From Thermohalobaculum xanthum (lineage in GTDB: Bacteria > Pseudomonadota > Alphaproteobacteria > Rhodobacterales > Rhodobacteraceae): a stretch of 64,000 nt of DNA. Both the position numbers and the translations under genes were made by a program. A model generated the notes under the pieces. It was not told where the DNA came from. It worked only from the letters and a program-made list of their open reading frames with translations, and ran no database searches. The DNA lies in contig NZ_JAEHHL010000010.1 in assembly GCF_016623495.1 (NCBI RefSeq), positions 62,001 to 126,000 on the forward strand. The letters are read 5' to 3'. Positions 17,063-26,616 of the stretch are shown piece after piece (the stretch's first letter is position 1; every line of letters begins with the position of its first letter).

Positions 17063-18508
17063 TCAGTCGGGGAGCACCGCACCGGGGTTCAGAATGCCGT
17101 TCGGGTCAAGCGCCTGTTTGATCGCGCGCATCGCGGCCAGCTTCACGGGGTCCGCGAACCGGGCCAGATCGGCTTTCTTCAGCCTTCCGATCCCATGCTC
17201 GGCCGAGATCGAGCCCCCGAGGCGGTCGGCGACCTCGTGAATCGTCGACTTGATGGCGGGGCGATCCCCGTCGTGGTCCGCGCGCGTCCGGCCCGGGGCA
17301 GGGAAGACGTTGAAGTGCAGGTTGCCGTCCCCGACATGCCCAAAGCAGTTGATGGTCAGATCGGCGTCGATCGCCGCAACCGCGGCTCCCGCCTCGTCGA
17401 TGAAGCGGGGAATCGCGCTCAGCGGCACCGAGATGTCGTGCGACGAGACCGCTCCGACCCTCCGGTTCGCCTCGGGGATCGTCTCGCGCAGCCACCACAT
17501 CGCCTCGCGCTGCTGTCCCGAGGTGGCAACGACACCATCCGTGGCAAGACCCGCCTCGAACAGGTCCGCGAGCGCCGTCTCGGCCCGCCCGGCCAGGTCA
17601 CCGCCAGCGGGGCCGGTGATCTCGACCAGCACGCGCCATGCGGGATCGCCGTCGAGAGGGTCGCGCCAGTCGGGATAAAACCGCCGGATGAACGTTGGTC
17701 CCTGCCCGGCCATCAGTTCGAAGGCGGTGACACCGTCGCCCATCCGATCGCGCAACGCGTGCAGCAGCTTCACCGCGGCGGCCGGCGACGGCACCGCAAG
17801 CATGCCGGTGACGGTTTCGCCCGGCGCCGGGAACAGCTTCAGGACCGCCGCCGTGATAATCCCCAGCGTCCCCTCCGATCCGATCAGCAGGTGGCGCAGA
17901 TCGTAGCCGGTATTGTCCTTGCGCAGGACCTTCAGGCCGTGATGGATGCTGCCATCCGCCAGCACGGCCTCGACACCGAGGCACAGGTCCCGCGCGTTTC
18001 CGTAGCGCAGCACCTGCACGCCGCCCGCGTTTGTCGCGAGGTTGCCACCGACGCAGCACGAACCCTCGGACGCCATCGACAGCGGGAAGAGCCGCCCTGC
18101 CGCCTCGGCCGCGGCCTGCACTTCGGCAAGGGTGACGCCTGCCTCGGCAATCAACGCCCCATCGTCCGGCAGGACCGCGCGAACGCGGTTCAGCCGCTCC
18201 AGGGACAGGATCACCGGCTTGGCGCCGTGATCGAGCGTCTGCCCGCCGACCAGCCCGGTCCCCCCCGAGATTGCGATCACGCCGATACTGCGGTCGTGGC
18301 ACATCCTGACTGCGGCCGCGACCTCCTCGGTGGTGCGCGGACGCAGCACCGCGGCCGCCTGGCCCTGCCAGCGGTCCCGCGGCTCGCGCAAATACGCGTC
18401 GAACCGATCCATGCCCGGAAGCAGCAGGTCGCCGGCGTCGAGCCGCGCCGCGAGGGCGTCGAGATCGTCGCGGGAGGGCTCTCGCAGGGATCGCGCCGGA
18501 GTGTCCAT
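17063..18508 (-). CDS. FAD-binding oxidoreductase, D-2-hydroxyacid dehydrogenase (GlcD/D2HGDH) type
   Basis: This 481-residue flavoprotein has an N-terminal FAD_binding_4 domain (AISGGTGLVGGQ, SEGSCCVGGNLATNAGG, YGNARDLCLGVE, IGSEGTLGIIT) and a C-terminal FAD-oxidase domain with NCFGHVGDGNLHFNV and SAEHGIGRLKK, the metal/substrate site of D-lactate and D-2-hydroxyglutarate dehydrogenases. It probably oxidises a D-2-hydroxyacid and passes electrons to ETF or quinone. It lies 40 bases behind the Sua5-type gene on the same strand. The exact substrate is unknown. Confidence 0.88.
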   Translation of the reverse strand: MDTPARSLREPSRDDLDALAARLDAGDLLLPGMDRFDAYLREPRDRWQGQAAAVLRPRTTEEVAAAVRMCHDRSIGVIAISGGTGLVGGQTLDHGAKPVILSLERLNRVRAVLPDDGALIAEAGVTLAEVQAAAEAAGRLFPLSMASEGSCCVGGNLATNAGGVQVLRYGNARDLCLGVEAVLADGSIHHGLKVLRKDNTGYDLRHLLIGSEGTLGIITAAVLKLFPAPGETVTGMLAVPSPAAAVKLLHALRDRMGDGVTAFELMAGQGPTFIRRFYPDWRDPLDGDPAWRVLVEITGPAGGDLAGRAETALADLFEAGLATDGVVATSGQQREAMWWLRETIPEANRRVGAVSSHDISVPLSAIPRFIDEAGAAVAAIDADLTINCFGHVGDGNLHFNVFPAPGRTRADHDGDRPAIKSTIHEVADRLGGSISAEHGIGRLKKADLARFADPVKLAAMRAIKQALDPNGILNPGAVLPD

Positions 18509-18548
18509 CGTCTCGAGCTACCTTGTCAGCGCCTTGATCACGAGTTGG

Positions 18549-19511
18549 TCATGGCCGGGGCGCCGCCGCCCGCCTCAGCCGGTCATTGATGGCACGGCCG
18601 AGGCCGCGGTCCGGGATCGCTGCGACCGCGACTGTCCCCTGCCCGTGCATCAAGCCATCGAGCGTCCGCAGATGCGAGAAGAGATTGGCCGCGGCCTCCG
18701 CCATGTCGCCCGAGGGCGACAGGTTCAGCGTGGGAGCGTCGATGCCCTCGGGGTCGGCGCCGAAACCCAGCCAGCCCTCGCCCGCAGCCGGGGCGGCCGC
18801 GTTCAGCCGCAGCCGGATGCCCGGCGCATAATGGCTTGCAAGCTGGCCCGGCGCCCTGATGCCGCCGCCCGCCCGCCCCAGGCTGCGGCCGAGGCAGGCC
18901 TCGATGACCTCGACCGGCAAACCGCCGGGACGCAGCAAGACCGGCACATCCCCGTCGAGGCCGATGATGGTCGACTCGACACCGACCGGGCACGCCCCGC
19001 CATCGACGACCGCGGCGATGCGCCCGCCGAGACCGTCGAGGACATGGTCCGCCGAGGTCGGGCTGACCTTGCCGGACGGGTTCGCGGACGGCCCCGCCAA
19101 CGGCCCGCCGAATGCTGCGAGCAACCGCCGGGCGACCGGATGGGCCGGCACCCGGATCGCCACCGTCGCGAGCCCCGCGGTCACGAGATCGCTGAGCCCT
19201 GCCTCCGGCGTCACCGGCGCGACAAGGGTCAGCGGCCCGGGCCAGAACGCGTCTGCGAGCCGCTCGAGCGCACCCCGGACTGCGGCGATCCGGCGGGCTT
19301 CATCGAGACCGGGCACGTGCACGATCAGCGGATTGAAGCGCGGCCTGCCCTTCGCCTCGAAGACATGCGCGACCGCAAGACCGTTGCGCGCATCGGCACC
19401 GAGGCCGTAGACCGTCTCGGTCGGAAAGGCGACAAGCCGCCCCTCCGCCAACAGCGCGGCGGCACGGGCGATCCCGGCATCGTCGGAAGCGAGTCGCTCG
19501 GTCTCGGGCAT
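18549..19511 (-). CDS. L-threonylcarbamoyladenylate synthase (Sua5/YwlC type)
   Basis: This enzyme makes threonylcarbamoyl-AMP for the t6A37 modification of ANN-decoding tRNAs. The 320-residue protein has the YrdC core (FPTETVYGLGADA, KGRPRFNPLIVHV, FWPGPLT, VAIRVPAHPVA, PLAGPSANPSG, VESTIIGLDG, LLRPGG) and a C-terminal Sua5 domain, the longer YwlC-like form. The ATG at 19511 avoids an unneeded 20-residue extension. It heads a two-gene unit with the FAD dehydrogenase. Confidence 0.93.
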   Translation of the reverse strand: MPETERLASDDAGIARAAALLAEGRLVAFPTETVYGLGADARNGLAVAHVFEAKGRPRFNPLIVHVPGLDEARRIAAVRGALERLADAFWPGPLTLVAPVTPEAGLSDLVTAGLATVAIRVPAHPVARRLLAAFGGPLAGPSANPSGKVSPTSADHVLDGLGGRIAAVVDGGACPVGVESTIIGLDGDVPVLLRPGGLPVEVIEACLGRSLGRAGGGIRAPGQLASHYAPGIRLRLNAAAPAAGEGWLGFGADPEGIDAPTLNLSPSGDMAEAAANLFSHLRTLDGLMHGQGTVAVAAIPDRGLGRAINDRLRRAAAPRP

Positions 19512-19648
19512 GATGACGCGGGTTCCGGGGTTGACTGGAAGCTGCGCGGCGCGACTTCCTTTTGAAGCCATCCCGCCTTACCCCGAGGCGGAGGGCTCAG
19601 GCAAGCTCAAGCCCGACGGGGCGAAAGACGGGGCGGGAGAGACACGCG

Positions 19649-21376
19649 ATGAGCTACGTTGCGCCGGTCACCGAGATGATCTTCTGCGCCGAGCAGGTCG
19701 TCGGGCAATCGCGCCTCGCGCTGACCGACAGGTTCGCCGAAGCCACGGCCGAGACGCGGGCGGCCATCCTCGAGGAGGCCGCGAAGCTGTGCGAAGGTGT
19801 GCTCGCGCCGTTGAACCGTGCCGGTGACCTGACACCGGCGCGGCTCGAGAACGGTGTCGTGCGCTGCACCCCCGGCTTCGGCGCCGCCTATCGCCAGATC
19901 GCCGAGGGCGGCTGGGTCGGCATGTCTGCGCCGGCCGAGCTTGGAGGGATGGCGCTGCCGCAGTCGCTGACGGTGATGGTCAACGAGATGATGGCGTCGG
20001 CCTGCCTTGCGCTCTCTCTCAATCCGCTCATGACACAGGGACAGATCGAGGCGCTCGAACATCACGCCGAGGACTGGATCAAGGCGCTCTACATCCCGCG
20101 CCTCGCAAGCGGTGAATGGACGGGGACGATGAACCTGACCGAGCCGCAGGCCGGCTCCGATGTCGGCGCTCTTACCACCCGCGCCGAGCCGCGCGGCGAC
20201 GGCAGCTACGCAATCTCGGGGCAGAAGATCTACATCTCGTGGGGCGATCACGACATCGCCGAGAACATCTGCCACCTCGTGCTCGCGCGCCTGCCGGGCG
20301 CCCCTGCGGGGACGAAGGGGATCTCGCTCTTCATCGTGCCCAAGTTCATCCCCGACGACGGCGGCGCGCCCGGCGTCGCAAACGCGGTGAAGCCGATCGG
20401 GCTCGAGCACAAGATGGGGCTGCACGGCTCGCCCACCTGCGTGATGCAATACGACGAGGCGACCGGCTGGATGATCGGCCCCGAGAACGGCGGGATGGCC
20501 GCGATGTTCACGATGATGAACAACGCACGGCTCGGCGTCGGCGTCGAGGGCATCGCCGTCGCCGAGGCGGCCCTTCAGAAAGCCGCGGCCTGGGCCCAGG
20601 AACGCCGCCAGGGGCGCACGCCCGACGGCAGTGCAACGATTGCGGGGCACGCGGACGTCCGGCGCATGCTGATGCGCATGCGGGTGCAGACGGCGATGGC
20701 ACGCGCGATCGCGTATGACTGCGCGTTCTCGCTCGACATGGCGAAAGCGGCCGAGAATGGCGATGCGTGCGCCGCGCACACCGCGCGCGGCGCATTCCTG
20801 ACGCCGATCGCGAAGGCGTTCGGAACCGACACCGGGATCGAGGTCTCGGGCCTTGGTGTCCAGGTCCATGGTGGCATGGGCTACATCGAGGAGACGGGGG
20901 CCGCGCAGTTCAGCCGCGACGTTCGTGTCACCGCGATCTACGAGGGAACCAACGGCATCCAGGCGATGGATCTGGTCGGTCGAAAGCTGTCGCTCGACGG
21001 CGGCGAAACGGCGCTCGACCTGATCGCCGAGCTGCGTGAGACGGAAGCTGCCGCGCGCGATGCCGGCCACGAAGCGTTGGCGGAGGCCCTAGGCTCGGCC
21101 CTCGCCGCGGCCGAGGCGGCAACCAAATGGATGGTCGCACAGAGCGACATGACCGAGCGCAACGCCGGCGCATCGGATTATCTTCGGATGTGGGCGCTCG
21201 CCCTTGGCGGGCATTACCTGATCCGCGGGGCGCTGGTCTCCGGCGACGCCGAGAGAGTGGCCCTGGCGCGCTTCGCCGCAACGCGCATGTTGCCCGAGGT
21301 CCCGGGGCTGGCGACGGCCGCGGCCGCCGGCTCGGCCGATCTCTACGCCATTCCAGCCGAACGGCTCGCGGGATGA
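19649..21376 (+). CDS. Acyl-CoA dehydrogenase with extra C-terminal domain (DmdC-like)
   Basis: This 575-residue acyl-CoA dehydrogenase belongs to the long subgroup with an additional C-terminal helical domain, to which DmdC (methylmercaptopropionyl-CoA dehydrogenase) also belongs. Motifs include MNLTEPQAGSDVG, KIYISWGDHD, GLEHKMGLHGSPTC, VQVHGGMGYIEE and the catalytic Glu432 in YEGTNGIQAMDLVGRK. The ATG at 19649 follows a GGGAGAG site. The following MBL hydrolase gene overlaps the stop by four bases. True DmdC activity cannot be claimed, because many paralogues share these features. Confidence 0.88.
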   Translation: MSYVAPVTEMIFCAEQVVGQSRLALTDRFAEATAETRAAILEEAAKLCEGVLAPLNRAGDLTPARLENGVVRCTPGFGAAYRQIAEGGWVGMSAPAELGGMALPQSLTVMVNEMMASACLALSLNPLMTQGQIEALEHHAEDWIKALYIPRLASGEWTGTMNLTEPQAGSDVGALTTRAEPRGDGSYAISGQKIYISWGDHDIAENICHLVLARLPGAPAGTKGISLFIVPKFIPDDGGAPGVANAVKPIGLEHKMGLHGSPTCVMQYDEATGWMIGPENGGMAAMFTMMNNARLGVGVEGIAVAEAALQKAAAWAQERRQGRTPDGSATIAGHADVRRMLMRMRVQTAMARAIAYDCAFSLDMAKAAENGDACAAHTARGAFLTPIAKAFGTDTGIEVSGLGVQVHGGMGYIEETGAAQFSRDVRVTAIYEGTNGIQAMDLVGRKLSLDGGETALDLIAELRETEAAARDAGHEALAEALGSALAAAEAATKWMVAQSDMTERNAGASDYLRMWALALGGHYLIRGALVSGDAERVALARFAATRMLPEVPGLATAAAAGSADLYAIPAERLAG

Positions 21377-22428
21377 CGGCGCCCGCAGCCGCCGCGCGCG
21401 CTGGCGGGATACGCCATCCCTGGCCCGATCCGCCCGCCGCCGGCGAGATCACCGAGATCGCGCCGGGCATCCTGTGGGCGCGGCTGCCGCTGCCGATGGC
21501 GCTCGACCACGTGAACGTCTACGCGCTCGATGACGCAGACGGCTGGACACTGGTCGATACGGGGCTCGACTGGTCCCGGGGGCGTGCCGCGATGGCCGCG
21601 CTGAGGTCGGGACCGCTGGGAGGCAGGCGCGTTGCGCGTGTCATTCTCACCCATCACCATCCCGATCATGTCGGCCTTGCGGGTCCGCTGGCCGAGGAGG
21701 GCGCCGAGATCCTCGCCACCCGCGTCGCATGGCTGACCGGCCGGATGCTGACGCTCGATCGCCAGGAACGCCCCACGGCCGCGCAGATCGCCTTTCGCCG
21801 CCGGGCGGGAGTGACCGGAGCCGCGCTCGAGGCGTACGCGGCCGAGCGCCCGTTCAACTTCGCCGATTGCGTCGCGCCCCTGCCTCTCGGCTACCGGCGC
21901 CTGACGGGCGAGAGCGTGATCGAGGCCGCGGGCCGCGCATGGCGGGTCCATATCGGCGAGGGACATGCGCCCCAGCATGCCACGCTGTGGTCCGAGGACG
22001 GCCTCGTCCTTGCCGGCGACCAGATCCTTCCGGGCATCTCGCCCAATATCGGCGTCCATCCGACCGAGCCTGACGCGGACCCACTGGCCGGATGGCTCGA
22101 GTCCTGCCGCCGGTTTCTGGCGCTTGCGGAGGTGGCGGATCCGTTGGTCCTGCCCGGCCACGGCCTGCCCTTCATGGGCGCTGCGTTCCGCCTGCGGCAG
22201 CTGATCGACAACCACGAGCATGCGCTTGCCCGAATTCTCGCGGCCCTCGAGCGTCGCGCTTGCACCGCCACGGAGCTTTTCCCGGAAATTTTCAAGCGCG
22301 AGATCCGCGAGCGTGAATTCGGCCTCGCCCTGGTCGAGGCCGTCGCGCATGTCAATCACCTGCTCCATGCCGGGCGGGTGTCACGCTACGCCGACGAGGA
22401 CGGTGCGTGGCGCTACCGACCCGCCTGA
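21373..22428 (+). CDS. MBL-fold metallohydrolase (glyoxalase II-like)
   Basis: This 351-residue metallo-beta-lactamase fold protein has the di-metal motif THHHPDHVG, later metal ligands GEGHAPQHA, LAGDQILPG and LVLPGHGLPF, and a C-terminal helical or winged domain. This resembles the LACTB2/glyoxalase II-like thioesterase group. ATGA overlap with the acyl-CoA dehydrogenase suggests a joint role in acyl-CoA metabolism, perhaps thioester hydrolysis. That is inference. Confidence 0.85.
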   Translation: MTAPAAAARAGGIRHPWPDPPAAGEITEIAPGILWARLPLPMALDHVNVYALDDADGWTLVDTGLDWSRGRAAMAALRSGPLGGRRVARVILTHHHPDHVGLAGPLAEEGAEILATRVAWLTGRMLTLDRQERPTAAQIAFRRRAGVTGAALEAYAAERPFNFADCVAPLPLGYRRLTGESVIEAAGRAWRVHIGEGHAPQHATLWSEDGLVLAGDQILPGISPNIGVHPTEPDADPLAGWLESCRRFLALAEVADPLVLPGHGLPFMGAAFRLRQLIDNHEHALARILAALERRACTATELFPEIFKREIREREFGLALVEAVAHVNHLLHAGRVSRYADEDGAWRYRPA

Positions 22429-22475
22429 GTGGGCCGAAAGCTCGTTCAGGATCGGCCAACAGCGCTTCCGGGGAA

Positions 22476-22503
22476 TTGCGCTTAGCCGCCGCCCGGGTAT
22501 AGT
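22476..22503 (+). promoter_or_regulatory. Putative promoter of the oxidase subunit IV gene
   Basis: TTGCGC (22476-22481) and TATAGT (22498-22503) are spaced by 16 bases. The expected transcription start is about 30 bases before the small gene at 22541, giving a short leader. Confidence 0.5.
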
Positions 22504-22540
22504 GCGCGGCAAGACGAGACATCACCGAGAGGTCGAACCG

Positions 22541-22675
22541 ATGGCCAGCCACGAGCACGGCAGCATGGATATCAGTGCCCACGAGCGCACTTTCGAGGGC
22601 TTCCTGAAGGCCTGCGCCATCGTTGCGGTGGGATCCGCCCTGATCCTGATCCTGCTCGCCTTCGTCGGCACCTGA
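22541..22675 (+). CDS. Small aa3-type cytochrome c oxidase subunit IV
   Basis: This 44-residue protein has a soluble N-terminus (HEHGSMDISAHERTFEGF) and one transmembrane helix at about residues 24-42. The HGSMDI...ERTFEGFLK pattern is that of the bacterial aa3-oxidase subunit IV family known from Paracoccus and Rhodobacter, which wraps the oxidase in the inner membrane. GAGAGGTCG precedes the ATG. As is common, it is not next to the other oxidase genes. Confidence 0.85.
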   Translation: MASHEHGSMDISAHERTFEGFLKACAIVAVGSALILILLAFVGT

Positions 22676-22772
22676 CGCGATCCGCGCGGATCGTCGATCC
22701 CTCAACCGGGAAATGACGCAAGAATATCCCGGCGCGCCCAGAAAGCGCGTTTCAAGGGCTATTGGAAGCGCG

Positions 22773-23552
22773 TCATATGGGCGCCGGCAATGCTTCGACG
22801 CCGGATTTGCCGAGCACTCCCCAACGAGTGCCCTCGAGGACGAGGCAGCTCAGGCGCCCGCCGAACACCGCACCAGTGTCGATGCCGATCCGGTTGCGAC
22901 GCACGACGATCTCGTCCGATGGCGTATGCCCATGGACCACGACCGCGCCGAAATCGTCGGATGACGACAGGAACGGCTCGCGGATCCAGGTCAGGTCGCG
23001 TTCGTTCTGGGCCTCGATCGGCGTGCCCGGACGCACACCCGCATGGGCGAAGAAGTAGTCGCCCAGCCGCACGCCGATCCTGAGCCCTTCGAGAAAAGCG
23101 CGATGCGCCGCTGGCATCGCCGCACCCAGCATCGAATGAAGCTCCCGCCGGCGACGCGGGCCGACCAGCACGGCCTCGCCCGGTTCCGCGCCGTAATCGC
23201 GCAGCGTCGTCTCGCCACCGTTGAAAAGCCATGCATCGAAGGACCCCGCATCCGGGTCGTCGAGGAAATCCATGAGGTACTGATCGTGATTCCCGCGCAG
23301 GCAGACAATTCTGGGATCGCTGGCAAGTGCGGCGAGGGTTTCGATGGTTCCCCGGCTGTCCGGCCCACGATCGACGTAATCACCGACATGGACGATGCGC
23401 CAGTCGGCAACCGGCGCGGCCTCGAGATGATCGCCGATCATCCCATGGACTTCCCGCAACTGTGCAGTGCAGCCGTGGACGTCGCCGACCGCGTAGATCC
23501 GCATACCCTCGGGCGGGCGCGCCGCGCCAAGCATCACCATCGGCCTTCCCAC
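22773..23552 (-). CDS. Metallophosphoesterase, serine/threonine phosphatase type
   Basis: This 259-residue calcineurin-like phosphoesterase has the family blocks YAVGDVHG, VGDYVDRGPDS, LRGNHDQYL, FFAHAGVRPG and VVHGHTPS, in PPP-type order. It could act as a protein phosphatase or on dinucleoside polyphosphates. A GGAAGG site lies just before the ATG at 23552; an internal ATG at residue 17 would still retain the catalytic core. It is immediately downstream of the rpsU terminator. Confidence 0.88.
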   Translation of the reverse strand: MGRPMVMLGAARPPEGMRIYAVGDVHGCTAQLREVHGMIGDHLEAAPVADWRIVHVGDYVDRGPDSRGTIETLAALASDPRIVCLRGNHDQYLMDFLDDPDAGSFDAWLFNGGETTLRDYGAEPGEAVLVGPRRRRELHSMLGAAMPAAHRAFLEGLRIGVRLGDYFFAHAGVRPGTPIEAQNERDLTWIREPFLSSSDDFGAVVVHGHTPSDEIVVRRNRIGIDTGAVFGGRLSCLVLEGTRWGVLGKSGVEALPAPI

Positions 23553-23556
23553 GCTC

Positions 23557-23594
23557 CCAAAAAGCGAAACCCCCGCCGGTTGCCCGGACGGGGG
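23557..23594 (-). terminator. Rho-independent terminator of rpsU
   Basis: On the minus strand CCCCCG, a bulged T and CCGG pair with CCGG and CGGGGG around a GCAA tetraloop, followed by TTTCGCTTTTT. A GC stem of ten pairs with a T-rich tail is a good intrinsic terminator. It lies about 50 bases after rpsU and abuts the phosphatase gene. Confidence 0.8.
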
Positions 23595-23645
23595 ATCAAT
23601 GACTAGGCGTCATTCCGGTCCGTTGACCAGCGAGCCCGTCACGCT

Positions 23646-23852
23646 TCAGAGAAGACCCTCACGCTGCGCCTTCTTCCGCGCGAGCTTGCGCGCGCGGCGG
23701 ATGGCTTCGGCCTTTTCACGAGCGCGCTTCTCCGACGGCTTTTCGTAGTGCTGCCGAAGCTTCATCTCGCGGAAAACGCCTTCACGCTGCATCTTCTTCT
23801 TCAGCGCACGAAGCGCCTGATCGACGTTGTTGTCGCGAACCAGTACCTGCAC
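23646..23852 (-). CDS. rpsU: 30S ribosomal protein S21
   Basis: This 68-residue basic protein has the S21 pattern: an N-terminal [18 protein letters not shown], the [16 protein letters not shown] core and a Lys/Arg-rich tail. S21 binds the 30S platform near the anti-Shine-Dalgarno region. The start codon is GTG at 23852, after an AAAGGTGGT site. It has its own promoter and terminator, so it is monocistronic. Confidence 0.97.
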   Translation of the reverse strand: MQVLVRDNNVDQALRALKKKMQREGVFREMKLRQHYEKPSEKRAREKAEAIRRARKLARKKAQREGLL

Positions 23853-23894
23853 CTAGGTCACCACCTTTCTAGTTCGATTTGCGTCGAGGGGGCC

Positions 23895-23923
23895 TATATA
23901 CTCGTGTGCGGGGTGCCTGTCCA
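23895..23923 (-). promoter_or_regulatory. Promoter of rpsU
   Basis: On the minus strand TGGACA (23918-23923) and TATATA (23895-23900) are separated by exactly 17 bases, among the best sigma-70-like promoters in the window. The predicted leader before the rpsU GTG is about 35 bases. Confidence 0.65.
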
Positions 23924-23955
23924 CCGTCACCACACGCGGCACGAGGGAGCAAACC

Positions 23956-24651
23956 ATGGAAATCGCGCCGAAAACCGAGAGCGACCATATTGCCGCGGCG
24001 CGCGAGCAACTGTTACTCGCGGCTTTGCCGCATGTCGCCTTCGACGGATGGTCGCACCGGACCCTTGAATGCGCCATCGCCGATTCGGGGGTTGACCGGG
24101 GGCTCGCGGCGCTTGCCTTCCCGCGCGGCGGCGTCGACATGGCGCTGGGCTTCCACGAGCTGATGGATCGCCGACTTGCCGACGAACTCGCGCAGGTCGA
24201 CCTCGCGAGCATGAAGGTGCGCGAGCGGATCACCTTCGCGGTCCGGCGCCGCATCGAGATCGTCGCCGATCATCGCGACGCGGTGCGCCGGGGCGCCACC
24301 CTGCTCGCCCTGCCCCATCATGCCGGCGACAGCGCGGCGGCGATCTGGGGCACCGCCGATCTTGTCTGGCGGCTCTGCGGCGACACCTCGACGGATTACA
24401 ACTGGTACTCGAAGCGCGCGATCCTTGCCTCGGTCTACTCGGCCACCGTTCTCTACTGGCTCGGCGACGAGAGCACGGGCGCCCAGAACACATGGGGCTT
24501 CCTTGACCGGCGCATCGAGGATGTGATGCGCTTCGAAAAGTTCAAGGCGCAGGCGCAAGCCAATCCGGTGGCACGCGCCGCCTTCTGGCTGCCGGGGCAG
24601 CTCCTGGGGATGATCCGCGCGCCGCGAAACGCCAGCCGCGGCGGGGCGTGA
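23956..24651 (+). CDS. COQ9 family ubiquinone biosynthesis protein
   Basis: This 231-residue protein is related to mitochondrial COQ9, a TetR-like-fold lipid-binding protein that helps the COQ7 hydroxylation step. Family features visible are the N-terminal helix-turn-helix-like AALPHVAFDGWSHRTL, the RRLADEL helix and the conserved TSTDYNWYSKRAILASVYSATVLYWL block. It is transcribed divergently from rpsU. COQ9 is largely an alphaproteobacterial and mitochondrial family, which supports the taxonomic call. Confidence 0.9.
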   Translation: MEIAPKTESDHIAAAREQLLLAALPHVAFDGWSHRTLECAIADSGVDRGLAALAFPRGGVDMALGFHELMDRRLADELAQVDLASMKVRERITFAVRRRIEIVADHRDAVRRGATLLALPHHAGDSAAAIWGTADLVWRLCGDTSTDYNWYSKRAILASVYSATVLYWLGDESTGAQNTWGFLDRRIEDVMRFEKFKAQAQANPVARAAFWLPGQLLGMIRAPRNASRGGA

Positions 24652-24667
24652 GGGACCGCTGACGCCC

Positions 24668-25804
24668 TCAGCGCCGCGGGCCGATGCGCGTGACGTGGCC
24701 CATCTTTCGACCCGGACGTGTTTCGGCCTTGCCGTAGATGTGCAGGCCCCCGCCTTCAGCAGCAAGGCGCGGCCAGTCGTCGATCTCGTCACCGATGAGA
24801 TTGGTCATGACCGCATCCGAATGCCGTTGCCCGTCGCCAAGCGGCCAGCCGGCGACGGCACGGATGTGCTGCTCGAACTGGTCGACGACACAAGCCTCGA
24901 TGGTCCAGTGACCTGAATTGTGAACGCGCGGCGCGATCTCGTTGACGATCACGGGCTTGCCGGCCAAGTAGAACATCTCGACGCCCATCACACCGACATA
25001 ATCGAGCGCGTTGAGAATGCGTCCCGCGACGAGCACCGCATCCTGAAGCGCGCCCTTGGGCAGGCCAGATGGCACCGTGGTCTGATGCAGGATGCCGTCG
25101 CGATGGACGTTGCTCCCGGGATCGAAGCAGACCACCTCGCCCGAAACGCCGCGCGCGGCGATGACGGAAAGCTCGGCAGTAAAGGGAACGAAGCCCTCCA
25201 TGATCGCGGGCTGGCCGCCAATCCTGTGCCAGGCCGCGTCGACATCCGCCGGTCCCGAGACGCGTGCCTGTCCCTTGCCGTCATAGCCCAGACGCCGCGT
25301 CTTCAGAATAGCCGGGGCCCCGGTACGGCCGAGCGCGCCAAGAAGATCGGCCTTGCTGTCGACCTCGGCCCATGGCGCGGTCGCGACCCCGAGATTGTGG
25401 AGAAATCGCTTTTCGGTAACCCGGTCCTGCGCGATCTCGAGCGCCCCCGGGCTCGGTCGCATCACCGTCGAGAGCGCGAGCGTCTCGGCGGCCTTGGCGG
25501 GGACGTTCTCGAACTCGCATGTCACCACGTCGCATCCCGATGCGAACTGGCGCAGGGCGGCGGTGTCGTCATAAGCGGCGCAGGTCACGTCCGCGGCAAC
25601 GTCCCCGGCAGGCGGCGAGGCACTCGGCTCGAAGACATGAACGCGGAACCCGAGCCGTGCAGCGGCAATCGCCAGCATGCGGCCAAGCTGGCCGCCCCCG
25701 AGAATACCGATCGTCGACCCCGGCTTGAGCGGCGTCGAAGCCTTGGGCTTGCGCTCGCGGATCGGATGGCGCGGCTCGACCGTGGCATGCGTGCTCTCAG
25801 TCAA
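24668..25804 (-). CDS. purK: N5-carboxyaminoimidazole ribonucleotide synthase
   Basis: PurK uses ATP and bicarbonate to convert AIR to N5-CAIR in purine synthesis. The protein has the ATP-grasp layout: [14 protein letters not shown] at the N-terminus, [48 protein letters not shown] and [14 protein letters not shown]. No ATG is available in front of the domain. A TTG at 25804 (378 residues) has GAGGAG seven bases upstream and overlaps purE by eight bases; a TTG at 25822 is the alternative. Confidence 0.94.
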   Translation of the reverse strand: MTESTHATVEPRHPIRERKPKASTPLKPGSTIGILGGGQLGRMLAIAAARLGFRVHVFEPSASPPAGDVAADVTCAAYDDTAALRQFASGCDVVTCEFENVPAKAAETLALSTVMRPSPGALEIAQDRVTEKRFLHNLGVATAPWAEVDSKADLLGALGRTGAPAILKTRRLGYDGKGQARVSGPADVDAAWHRIGGQPAIMEGFVPFTAELSVIAARGVSGEVVCFDPGSNVHRDGILHQTTVPSGLPKGALQDAVLVAGRILNALDYVGVMGVEMFYLAGKPVIVNEIAPRVHNSGHWTIEACVVDQFEQHIRAVAGWPLGDGQRHSDAVMTNLIGDEIDDWPRLAAEGGGLHIYGKAETRPGRKMGHVTRIGPRR

Positions 25805-26312
25805 TTTCTGGCTCCTCGGCAACCGCTTCGGTCTGCGTCCGGCGCCAGCGATCGAGACGCTCGGCTAGCGCAGGATCCCCGGCCGCGAGTTGCGCGCAGG
25901 CAAAGAGCGCCGCGTTCGCGGCGCCCGCCGCACCGATCGCGAAGGTGGCGACGGGAATTCCCTTCGGCATCTGGACGATCGAGAGCAGGCTGTCGAGTCC
26001 CGATAGCGCCTTCGACTGCACCGGGACGCCCAGCACCGGAACAGGCGTCTTCGCGGCAAGCATGCCCGGCAGATGCGCGGCCCCGCCCGCCCCCGCTATG
26101 ATTGCAGCCAGCCCCCGCTCGCGCGCCGCCTCGGCGTAGGCAAACAACCGATCGGGCGTGCGGTGGGCCGAGACGATCTTCACTTCGTGCGGAACGGCAA
26201 GGGCATCAAGGACGGCGGCGGCAGCCTGCATGGTCGGCCAGTCAGACTGGCTTCCCATGACGATCCCTATGCGCGGGGCGGCCGTTCGTGGCTCGGCGGG
26301 GCTGTCGCTCAC
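25797..26312 (-). CDS. purE: N5-carboxyaminoimidazole ribonucleotide mutase
   Basis: PurE class I mutase rearranges N5-CAIR to CAIR. The 171-residue protein shows [70 protein letters not shown] and an Ala-rich C-terminal helix. The start is GTG at 26312. The 3' end overlaps purK, indicating translational coupling of the two consecutive pathway enzymes. Confidence 0.96.
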   Translation of the reverse strand: MSDSPAEPRTAAPRIGIVMGSQSDWPTMQAAAAVLDALAVPHEVKIVSAHRTPDRLFAYAEAARERGLAAIIAGAGGAAHLPGMLAAKTPVPVLGVPVQSKALSGLDSLLSIVQMPKGIPVATFAIGAAGAANAALFACAQLAAGDPALAERLDRWRRTQTEAVAEEPEID

Positions 26313-26391
26313 GCGGGCGATTCCTTCTTGTTCTCAGGCAAGCTGACGCGTGACGCGCTTCGGTGCAGTGGACGACGCGCCAGGGCCTGAC

Positions 26392-26616
26392 TCAGGCGAT
26401 GATATCGGGGTAGAGGGCGTCTTCGATACGGGTGATCTGGTCTTTGAGGCTCAGCTTGCGTTTCTTCAGCCTCCGAAGCGCAAGCTGATCCGGGCTCGGC
26501 GTCTGCGCGAGCGCCGTGATCGCATCGTCCAAGTCCCGATGCTCCTGCCGCAGCTCGTCGAGCCGGGCGCGAAGATTCTCTTCCTGATCCACGAGATCCA
26601 TTCGGAGTCGCTGCAC
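26392..26616 (-). CDS. YdcH/DUF465 family small coiled-coil protein
   Basis: This small charged helical protein (69-74 residues) has the DUF465 pattern: LVDQEENLRARLDELRQEHRDLD followed by LALRRLKKRKLSLKDQI and an ED-rich end. The function is unknown. The start is either GTG 26616 or ATG 26601. It lies upstream of purE on the same strand, after a 79-base gap. A TATAAA element on the minus strand at 26640-26645 could be its -10 box, although the -35 match is weak. Confidence 0.8.
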   Translation of the reverse strand: MQRLRMDLVDQEENLRARLDELRQEHRDLDDAITALAQTPSPDQLALRRLKKRKLSLKDQITRIEDALYPDIIA

